DNA of 7,036 nucleotides, taken from positions 1 to 7,036 of the forward strand of contig DHWW01000039.1 of NCBI GenBank assembly GCA_002413385.1, in the 5' to 3' direction. The notes under the pieces were generated by a model. That model did no database searches, was not told the origin of the DNA, and saw only the letters and a program-made list of their open reading frames with translations. How positions within the stretch are numbered: position 1 is the stretch's first letter; every line of letters starts with the position of its first letter. Position numbers and translations under genes: made by a program. Positions 1 to 6,053 of the stretch are shown here, piece by piece. Origin of the DNA: Granulicella sp. UBA5172. Its GTDB lineage: Bacteria > Acidobacteriota > Terriglobia > Terriglobales > Acidobacteriaceae.

Positions 1-1200
1 GAAGGGGAGGGCCTTGGTGTGTGGGTTGTCGACGCGGAAGACGCGGACTCCGCGGTCGACCCAGAACTTGAAGACGCCGAAGAGGGCGTCCCAGAGGCCG
101 CGCCAGTCGGAGGATTCGAAGTTGAGCGGGTAGATGTCCTGATATTTTTTGGGAGGATTTTCGGCGTACTGGATGGTGCCGTCGGGGCGGTGGCTGAACC
201 AGGCGGGATGAGCGGCGACCCAGGGGTGGTCGGGGGAGCATTGGAAGGCGATGTCGAGTGCGATGTCGATATTGTGGGACTGAGCGGTTTGGACGAGAGC
301 ATCGAAGTCGGCGAAGGTTCCTAGCTCGGGGAGGATGTCGAGGTGTCCTCCTTCGCCTTCGCCGATGTGGGTGTTTCCTATGGCCCAGGGGCTGCCTACG
401 TCGTCGGGCTCGGGGGTGGTGGTGTTGTTGCGGCCCTTGCGATAGGCGTTGCCGATGGGGTGGATGGGGGGCATGTAGAGGACGTCGAAACCCATGGCGG
501 CGATCTCTGGGACGCGCGCGGCGACGTCGCGGAGAGTGCCGTGCTGGTTGGGCGTGAAACTTGTGGAGCGGGGGAAGAGTTCGTACCAGGAGGAGAAGCG
601 GGCTCGCTCGCGGTCGACCCAGAGAGGAAATTCGCTGGTGTATTTCGTGGCGAAACTGAAGTCGGGATATTTGGCGACGAGGGCGATGATTTCGGGAGTG
701 ATGGGATCGTCGTAGAGGGGGAGGTTCTGGTCGGCGAGGGCGCGAAGCTGGGTTGCAGCGAGGCTTAGTTTTTTCGCGTCGATTGCCTTGGCGCGCGATG
801 CTGCGGCGTCGAGATGATTGGCACCGATGCGGAGGGCGACGGGAATGTCCTGCGCGGAATCTGTCTGCGCAGCGAGGCGCTTGGCGAGGTCATGAATCCA
901 GGTGTCGAAGTGGTCGATCCAGGCATCGATGGTGAAGTGCCAGAGGCCGAGTTTGTCGGCGGTGAAGGTGGCGGACCAGCGGTCATTGGTGAGCGCGGTG
1001 AAGTTGGTGGTGAGCCACTTGCGCTGCGATGCGTGGCGGTAGTGCAGACGGGCGGCGACGTGATCGTGTCCGTCGCCGAAGATGGCGGCGGTGACGTCGA
1101 CGGTGTCGCCGAGGATGCGCTTGGCAGGATAGCGGCCATCGTTGACGGTTGGCTGGATCTCTTCGATGAGGATTCTCTTACGGCCTTCGGCTGGCTTCAT
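1..1200 (-). CDS. glgE: GlgE, alpha-1,4-glucan:maltose-1-phosphate maltosyltransferase (N-terminal 400 residues, cut by window edge)
   Basis: GlgE (GH13_3) transfers maltose from maltose 1-phosphate to the non-reducing end of alpha-1,4-glucan in the cytoplasm. The frame is open from the ATG at 1200-1198 to base 1, giving 400 of roughly 650-700 expected residues; the 3' part lies beyond the left edge. Residues 9-98 resemble the N-terminal beta-sandwich (RILIEEIQP, LGLWHFTIDAW). Residues 99-196 fit the helical S-domain insertion typical of GlgE. The GH13 barrel then starts with WYELFPRS (205-212), LYMPPIHPIG (241-250), KGRNN (255-259), DIAFQCSPDHPW (316-327) and FRVDNPHTK (388-396). D391 aligns with the catalytic aspartate nucleophile of the family; the acid/base residue lies outside the window. 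The start is firm: no ATG, GTG or TTG lies in frame between it and the upstream stop at 1242-1240, and AGGAG (1216-1212) precedes it by 11 nt. It is divergent from the GH15-treY-treZ genes. Third positions are mostly C (21 of 22 Phe codons are TTC), unlike its neighbours. Confidence 0.96.
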   Translation of the reverse strand, partial: MKPAEGRKRILIEEIQPTVNDGRYPAKRILGDTVDVTAAIFGDGHDHVAARLHYRHASQRKWLTTNFTALTNDRWSATFTADKLGLWHFTIDAWIDHFDTWIHDLAKRLAAQTDSAQDIPVALRIGANHLDAAASRAKAIDAKKLSLAATQLRALADQNLPLYDDPITPEIIALVAKYPDFSFATKYTSEFPLWVDRERARFSSWYELFPRSTSFTPNQHGTLRDVAARVPEIAAMGFDVLYMPPIHPIGNAYRKGRNNTTTPEPDDVGSPWAIGNTHIGEGEGGHLDILPELGTFADFDALVQTAQSHNIDIALDIAFQCSPDHPWVAAHPAWFSHRPDGTIQYAENPPKKYQDIYPLNFESSDWRGLWDALFGVFKFWVDRGVRVFRVDNPHTKALPF

Positions 1201-1228
1201 TCGTGATGTGGCTCCTGATGGCTTTGAT

Positions 1229-1240
1229 GCAGTCGACTGC
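1229..1240. repeat. Perfect 12-bp palindrome in the divergent intergenic region; possible operator
   Basis: GCAGTCGACTGC reads identically on both strands; the symmetry stops at a T/T mismatch just outside it. It lies 29-40 nt upstream of the glgE start codon, between glgE and the GH15 gene, where a regulator could control both directions. The AGT-NN-ACT core recurs in the inverted repeat before treY (3303-3320). A 12-bp palindrome could occur by chance in a 236-bp spacer (about 6% assuming equal base use), so operator function is only a hypothesis. Confidence 0.35.
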
Positions 1241-1249
1241 TACGTGCCC

Positions 1250-1277
1250 ATGATAATCCGAGGAGAGCGAGCGTCTG
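1250..1277 (-). promoter_or_regulatory. Weak candidate sigma70-type promoter for glgE
   Basis: On the minus strand a TATCAT hexamer (1255-1250) matches the -10 consensus at five of six positions. Sixteen bases upstream, CAGACG (1277-1272) shares only the central GAC of the -35 consensus. Transcription would begin near 1243, giving a leader of about 43 nt that includes the palindrome at 1229-1240. The poor -35 makes this tentative. The plus strand of the same spot reads GATAAT (1252-1257) but has no matching -35. I found no convincing promoter for the rightward genes. Confidence 0.22.
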
Positions 1278-1427
1278 GTCTGGTTCAGGAAATTGAAGGC
1301 ACGGGGTTCTGTGGGGACAGATGTTTCAGGACTGTGATGTTGGGAGGGGTGGAGGCGCGACCTGAGGGAGTGGATATGCATCGAAGCAGTAAGAGCATTG
1401 CGTGGGTAGGATGAAGCGCTGCTGCGT

Positions 1428-1433
1428 GGAGGA
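1428..1433 (+). promoter_or_regulatory. Shine-Dalgarno sequence supporting a TTG start of the GH15 gene
   Basis: GGAGGA ends three bases before the TTG at 1437-1439. Spacing is on the short side, but the match to the anti-Shine-Dalgarno is strong and the in-frame stop TAG at 1407-1409 leaves no ATG or GTG choice. It therefore decides the start used here. Confidence 0.6.
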
Positions 1434-1436
1434 ATA

Positions 1437-3281
1437 TTGCCGGAGAGAATCAAGCGCAAGAAGTTGCCGCTGCATGGTGCACGCATTGAAGACTATGCGG
1501 TGATTGGGGATTGCGAGACGGCGGCGCTGGTGAGCCTCGATGGGTCGATCGACTGGTTGTGCTGGCCGACATTTTCTTCAGGGGCCTGCTTTGCGGCACT
1601 GCTGGGAACGGCGGAGAACGGATTCTGGCGAATACGTCCGTTGGAGAAGATTGTTTCGAGGCGAAGACGGTATCAGCCGGGAACGATGATCGTCGAGACA
1701 ACGTTCGTGACGAAGGAGGGAGAGGTTTGCCTGACAGATTTCATGCCGCCGCGGGGGGAACATTCCGATGTGGTGAGGATGGTGCGCGGGGTGCGCGGCA
1801 AGGTGAAGATGCACATGGACCTGGTGCTGCGGTTCGATTACGGGCTGACGGTTCCATGGGTGACGAGGCATGAGGCGGAGGTGCGCGCGGTTGCGGGACC
1901 GAATATGACGGTGCTGCGCAGTGAGTGTGTGGGGGGAAAGGCTGCGGAGTTGCGTGGCGAGGATATGACGACGGTAAGCGACTTTATGCTGCGCGCGGGG
2001 GAGCAGGTTTGCTTCACGCTTACGTATGCGAGTTCGATCCAAAGTGATCCTGCGGCCGTGCCGGTGGAGAATGCGCTGCGGGACACGCAGAAATATTGGT
2101 GTGCGTGGTCGGACCGATCGACGTACAAGGGGAAGTATGCGGAGGCTGTGCAGCGGAGCTTGATGACGCTGAAGGCGATGACGTATCGACCGACGGGGGG
2201 AGTGGTTGCGGCGGTGACGGCGGGGCTGCCGGAGAGGATTGGCGGGGAGAGGAACTGGGACTATCGATATTGCTGGCTGCGGGATACGTCGTTCCTGCTG
2301 CTGGTGCTGATGGGCGCGGGGTATACGGAGGAGGCGGTGCGGTGGCGGCGGTGGCTGCTGCGGGCCATTGCCGGATCTCCGGGACAGGTGCAGAGTTTGT
2401 ATGGGATCGATGGAGAACGGAGGCTGGTGGAGTGGGAGGCGGAATGGCTGACGGGCTATGAGAATTCGCAGCCGGTGCGGATTGGGAATGCGGCTTCGGG
2501 ACAATTTCAGCTGGATGTGTATGGCGAGGTTGCGGTGGCGCTGAGTCGAACTCCGGCGGCGAATGATGATTTGAAGACACCCTCGTTGGCGATGGAGGCG
2601 GCGTTGATCGATCACCTGTGCAAGGTGTGGACTTTGCCGGACGGGGGGATATGGGAGATGCGGGGTGGGGCGCAGCACTTTGTGTATAGCAAGGTGATGG
2701 CGTGGGTGGCGCTGGACCATGCGGTGAAGCGGCATGAGCAATTTGATGGAGGCGGCGATGTGAAGCGGTGGCGAAAGAATCGCGACATGCTGCACGCCGA
2801 GATTTGCGCGAAAGGATTTGATGAGAAGTTGAACTCGTTTACGCAGAGCTATGGATCGAAGATGCTGGATGCGTCGTGTTTGCGAATGTTGCTGGTGGGA
2901 TTTCTGCCGGCGGATGATCCGCGGATGGTGGGGACGATCGATGCGATTCAGAAGGAGCTGATGAAGGATGGGCTGGTGCAGCGATATAACACGGCGAAGT
3001 CGAAGGATGGGCTGAGCGGCGGCGAAGGAACATTTCTGGCATGCAGCTTCTGGATGGTGACGTGCTTGTGGCTGATTGGGCGAGAAGAAGAAGCGACGGC
3101 GATGTTTGAGCGGCTGCTGATGTTGCGGAATGATGTGGGGCTATTGAGCGAAGAGTATGACCCGAAGAAAAAGCGGATGCTGGGGAATTTTCCGCAGGCG
3201 CTGTCGCATATCGGGCTGCTGCATGCGGCGTTTGCGCTTTCGGGGCAGTGGCGCCCAGAGTGGATTGAATCTGGCAAGTGA
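1437..3281 (+). CDS. Glycoside hydrolase family 15 protein (glucoamylase- or trehalase-type)
   Basis: This 614-residue protein belongs to GH15, inverting enzymes that release glucose from alpha-glucan ends or, in some bacterial and archaeal members, hydrolyse trehalose. The N-terminal signature is IEDYAVIGDCETAALV (17-32) followed by DGSIDWLCWP (35-44), typical of cytoplasmic bacterial members. The (alpha/alpha)6 catalytic domain contains NWDYRYCWLRD (273-283), which holds the substrate-binding arginine/aspartate cluster. GGIWEMRG contains E407, matching the general acid, and LLSEEYD contains E572, matching the general base by alignment with the LLPEQ motif of glucoamylases. Length is normal for the family. 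No signal peptide is visible, and the basic start (KRKK, residues 6-9) is not followed by a hydrophobic segment. The start is a TTG with GGAGGA just upstream; a later in-frame TTG at 1464 would still keep the conserved domain. It is first in a rightward series with treY, 91 nt ahead of it. I cannot tell trehalase from glucoamylase by motif alone, so no symbol is given. Confidence 0.93.
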   Translation: MPERIKRKKLPLHGARIEDYAVIGDCETAALVSLDGSIDWLCWPTFSSGACFAALLGTAENGFWRIRPLEKIVSRRRRYQPGTMIVETTFVTKEGEVCLTDFMPPRGEHSDVVRMVRGVRGKVKMHMDLVLRFDYGLTVPWVTRHEAEVRAVAGPNMTVLRSECVGGKAAELRGEDMTTVSDFMLRAGEQVCFTLTYASSIQSDPAAVPVENALRDTQKYWCAWSDRSTYKGKYAEAVQRSLMTLKAMTYRPTGGVVAAVTAGLPERIGGERNWDYRYCWLRDTSFLLLVLMGAGYTEEAVRWRRWLLRAIAGSPGQVQSLYGIDGERRLVEWEAEWLTGYENSQPVRIGNAASGQFQLDVYGEVAVALSRTPAANDDLKTPSLAMEAALIDHLCKVWTLPDGGIWEMRGGAQHFVYSKVMAWVALDHAVKRHEQFDGGGDVKRWRKNRDMLHAEICAKGFDEKLNSFTQSYGSKMLDASCLRMLLVGFLPADDPRMVGTIDAIQKELMKDGLVQRYNTAKSKDGLSGGEGTFLACSFWMVTCLWLIGREEEATAMFERLLMLRNDVGLLSEEYDPKKKRMLGNFPQALSHIGLLHAAFALSGQWRPEWIESGK

Positions 3282-3302
3282 GGGAAATTACGGCAGATGC
3301 AA

Positions 3303-3320
3303 CCTCAAGTGCACTGGAGG
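3303..3320. repeat. 18-bp near-perfect inverted repeat between the GH15 gene and treY
   Basis: CCTCAAGTGCACTGGAGG has eight of nine symmetrical base pairs; only the A3307/G3316 pair fails. It sits in the 91-nt spacer, 52 nt before the treY start. As DNA it resembles a dimer-binding site; as RNA it could fold into a short stem with a UGCA loop. No U-tract follows directly, so it is not a standard intrinsic terminator. The inner AGTGCACT has the same AGT-NN-ACT core as the palindrome at 1229-1240. Confidence 0.4.
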
Positions 3321-3357
3321 GAATCTACCTAGCCAGGCGCTAAATGAGCTTTTTGTC

Positions 3358-3363
3358 AGGAGC
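3358..3363 (+). promoter_or_regulatory. Shine-Dalgarno sequence fixing the treY start
   Basis: AGGAGC lies nine bases upstream of the ATG at 3373. The treY frame stays open back to an ATG at 3157, inside the GH15 gene. The ribosome site and the family-typical N-terminus (VPGSTYRVQLH) both point to 3373 as the real start. Confidence 0.65.
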
Positions 3364-3372
3364 AGATACTCC

Positions 3373-6018
3373 ATGGGGCGTGTGCCTGGTTCGACGTATC
3401 GCGTGCAGTTGCACAAGGACTTTAATTTTGATGATGCCGGGGCCATCGCCGAGTACCTTAAGGCGCTGGGGGTGACGCATGTGTATAGCTCACCGTATCT
3501 GCAGGCCGCGCCGGGAAGCACGCACGGGTATGATGTCGTCGATCATCGCAAGGTGAATGAAGAGTTGGGTGGGGCGGAGGCGCATGAGCGCTTTTGCAGG
3601 AAGCTGAGCGAGAGCGGGCTGGGGCAGGTGCTGGACACGGTGCCGAACCACATGAGCCTGGGGGCGCAGAATCGTTACTGGTGGGATGTGCTGGAGAACG
3701 GAACGAACAGCCGGTATGCGAGTTTTTTTGATATTGATTGGAACCCTTTGGAGGAGCGTCTGCGGGATAAGGTGCTGGTGCCGATTTTGCCGGATCAGTA
3801 TGGGCGGGTGTTGAGTGCAGGCGGAGTGGTGGTGGCGCGGAACGGAGCGACGTTCACGGTGGAGGCTGCGGGGCAGACGTTTCCGGTATCGCCATCAAGT
3901 TTGTCGCTGATCCTGGGGAAGGCGGCGGAGTATGCGAAGAGCGATGCGTTGAGTTTTGTGAGTGCGAGCTTTGCGCGGTTGCCGACGCCGGATTTCTGGG
4001 ATCGGAGAACGATTCTGGCACGGCACCGGGATAAGAATGTGCTGCATGGATTGCTGGAGCGGATGTGTAAGACGGAGCCTGCTCTTGATGAGTCGATCGA
4101 TCGAGCGGTGCGGGAGTTGAATGCGAGCGTGGATGCGCTGGACGAATTTCTATCGCAGCAATATTATCGGTTGGCGTATTGGAAGACGGCGGATCAGCAG
4201 TTGGGGTATCGAAGATTTTTCGATGTGAATACATTGATTGGACTGCGCGTGGAGCGGGAGTTTGTCTTCGATGAGACGCATGCGTTGATTGTGAAGTGGC
4301 TGAAGCAGGGGGTGCTGGATGGCGTTCGCGTGGATCATCCGGATGGGCTGCGCGATCCGAAGCAATATCTTGAGCGGCTGCGTGAGCGTGCTCCTGATGC
4401 GTGGATTGTGGGGGAAAAGATTCTTGAGCCGGGCGAGTGGATGCGCAGGGATTGGCCGATTGAAGGAACGACAGGGTATGACTTTTTAAACGTGGCGATG
4501 GGCGTGCTGGTGCAGGGCGAGGGGCTCAAGAGATTGGGCGAACACTACACGGCGTTTACCGGGGACACGATGGAGTTTGCGGTGATCGCGCATGATAAGA
4601 AGATCGTAGTGACGCAGGAGGCGCTGGGCAGCGATGTGAATCGGCTGACGAGTCTGTTTGTGGATATTTGCGAGAGGAATCGCGATCAGCGGGACTTTGC
4701 GCTGGCGGAGATTCGGCGGGCGATACGGGAGGTGGCTGCGTGCTTCTCGGTGTATCGGACGTATGTGGTGCCGGAGCGGAACGAGATTAAGGACGAGGAC
4801 CGTATGCGGATCGAGAGCGCGACGGAGGGTGCGAAGGCGAATCGCGTGGATATCGACGGCGGGCTGTTCGATTTTATGCGCGATGTTTTGACGCTGAAGG
4901 TTACGGGAAAGATTGAGACGGAGTTTGTAAATCGCTTTCAGCAATTCACGGGGCCGGTGATGGCGAAGGGGGTGGAGGATACGGCGCTCTATTGCTCGAA
5001 TCGGTTGATTGCGCTGAATGAAGTGGGGGGTGATCCTGATTGTGATGGATTCAGCCTGGAATATTTCCACGGATACAACGTGAAGATGCAGGACACGTTT
5101 CCGACGACGATGACGGCGCTGGGCACGCACGATACGAAGCGGAGTGACGATGTACGGGCTCGGATGCTGGTGCTGAGTGAGATGTCCGATACTTTTGCGG
5201 AGGCGGTGAGGCGGTGGAGCGCGCGGAATGCGAAGCATCGGAGTGGAGATCAGATTGATACAGGGACGGAGTGGTTTTTGTATCAGACGATGGTGGGGGT
5301 GTGGCCGATCAGTGCGGAGCGGCTGCGGGACTATATGCAGAAGGCAATGCGTGAGGCAAAGATTCGGACGAGTTGGGTGTGGACCAATGCGGAGTATGAG
5401 CGTGCGTTGCATGAGTATGTGGACAGGCTGGTGGCGGACACGGGTTTTGTGGGGGAGTTGGAGAAGTTTGTCGGCGGCATTGCTGAGGCAGGACGCATCA
5501 ATTCGTTGGCACAGACGCTGATGAAATACACGGTGCCGGGTGTTCCGGATACATACCAGGGAGGGGAGTTGTGGGATTTTTCCCTGGTGGATCCAGACAA
5601 TCGGCGGCCGGTGGATTATGAGTTGCGGCGAAAGCTGTTGAAGGAAATTGCGGGAATGAATGCGGCGCAGGTGATGGAGCGGAGCGAGGATGGACTGCCG
5701 AAACTTTGGGTGGTGCATCATGCGCTGCAATTGCGGAAGGAGCGTCCGGCGTGGTTCGGCGCAAAGGCGGCTTATGTGCCTGCGATGGCGGAGGGATCGC
5801 AGCGTGAGCGGGTGATTGCGTATCGGCGCGGAGCGGATGTGATGGCGATCGTGCCGCGATGGTCGCATGAGGCGGAGGGATGGGGAGAGACGGCGATTGC
5901 GGTTCCGGAGGGGCGGTGGGTGAATCGTATGACGGGGATGGATGTGGCAAGTGGCAAGGTGCGGCTGGACGAATTGCTGGCTGAGTTTCCGGTGGCGTTG
6001 CTGGCACGGAACGCTTAG
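3373..6018 (+). CDS. treY: TreY, malto-oligosyltrehalose synthase
   Basis: TreY (GH13_26) rearranges the reducing-end alpha-1,4 bond of maltodextrins to an alpha,alpha-1,1 bond, giving maltooligosyl-trehalose for TreZ. The 881-residue protein is within the usual range of the family. The N-terminus STYRVQLHKDFNF (7-19), then VYSSPYLQAAPGSTHGYDV, is diagnostic. GH13 regions are all present: region I DTVPNH (88-93), region II GVRVDHPDGL with nucleophile D321, region III IVGEK with general acid E348, and region IV GTHDTKRSDDVRARM with D587. The C-terminal part carries VPGVPDTYQGGELWDFSLVDPDNRRPVDY, another conserved TreY block. No catalytic residue is missing and no frameshift is seen. The chosen ATG has AGGAGC nine bases upstream; a longer open frame from 3157 would overlap the GH15 gene by 125 nt and add residues lacking family similarity. 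It follows the GH15 gene by 91 nt and precedes treZ by 35 nt, so co-transcription with treZ is likely. Phe codons favour TTT (12 of the first 16). Confidence 0.97.
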   Translation: MGRVPGSTYRVQLHKDFNFDDAGAIAEYLKALGVTHVYSSPYLQAAPGSTHGYDVVDHRKVNEELGGAEAHERFCRKLSESGLGQVLDTVPNHMSLGAQNRYWWDVLENGTNSRYASFFDIDWNPLEERLRDKVLVPILPDQYGRVLSAGGVVVARNGATFTVEAAGQTFPVSPSSLSLILGKAAEYAKSDALSFVSASFARLPTPDFWDRRTILARHRDKNVLHGLLERMCKTEPALDESIDRAVRELNASVDALDEFLSQQYYRLAYWKTADQQLGYRRFFDVNTLIGLRVEREFVFDETHALIVKWLKQGVLDGVRVDHPDGLRDPKQYLERLRERAPDAWIVGEKILEPGEWMRRDWPIEGTTGYDFLNVAMGVLVQGEGLKRLGEHYTAFTGDTMEFAVIAHDKKIVVTQEALGSDVNRLTSLFVDICERNRDQRDFALAEIRRAIREVAACFSVYRTYVVPERNEIKDEDRMRIESATEGAKANRVDIDGGLFDFMRDVLTLKVTGKIETEFVNRFQQFTGPVMAKGVEDTALYCSNRLIALNEVGGDPDCDGFSLEYFHGYNVKMQDTFPTTMTALGTHDTKRSDDVRARMLVLSEMSDTFAEAVRRWSARNAKHRSGDQIDTGTEWFLYQTMVGVWPISAERLRDYMQKAMREAKIRTSWVWTNAEYERALHEYVDRLVADTGFVGELEKFVGGIAEAGRINSLAQTLMKYTVPGVPDTYQGGELWDFSLVDPDNRRPVDYELRRKLLKEIAGMNAAQVMERSEDGLPKLWVVHHALQLRKERPAWFGAKAAYVPAMAEGSQRERVIAYRRGADVMAIVPRWSHEAEGWGETAIAVPEGRWVNRMTGMDVASGKVRLDELLAEFPVALLARNA

Positions 6019-6039
6019 GCGCGGCGAAGGATTGGAATG

Positions 6040-6046
6040 AGGAGGA
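6040..6046 (+). promoter_or_regulatory. Strong Shine-Dalgarno sequence of treZ
   Basis: AGGAGGA lies in the 35-nt spacer after the treY stop, seven bases before the treZ ATG at 6054. It is the strongest ribosome-binding match in the window. It suggests treZ is translated independently rather than by overlap coupling, within the same transcript as treY. Confidence 0.7.
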
Positions 6047-6053
6047 TCGAACG

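Noticed and set aside
343..768. Plus-strand open frame of 141 codons at the left end
   Set aside because: It is the exact complement of glgE codons, which encode a clear GlgE barrel; the Gly/Val/Glu-rich translation has no domain.
1309..1320. CTGTGGGGACAG mini-hairpin in the divergent spacer
   Set aside because: A four-bp stem is expected by chance in sequence this G-rich; no supporting context.
1578..2795. 405-codon minus-strand open frame opposite the GH15 gene
   Set aside because: Low-complexity His/Arg/Pro-rich translation with no motif; a high-GC shadow of a gene with a clear family signature.
3265..3293. Possible internal promoter before treY (TTGAAT, 17-nt spacer, TTACGG)
   Set aside because: The -35 is fair but the -10 matches the consensus poorly and overlaps the end of the GH15 gene; not enough to annotate.
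3338..3356. Possible terminator (GCT...AGC followed by a short T run) between the GH15 gene and treY
   Set aside because: The stem is only three base pairs and the T run is short; it cannot be called an intrinsic terminator.
3157..3372. N-terminal extension of treY overlapping the GH15 gene
   Set aside because: The added 72 residues do not resemble TreY, would overlap the GH15 gene by 125 nt, and the ATG at 3373 has a good ribosome site and the family-typical N-terminus.
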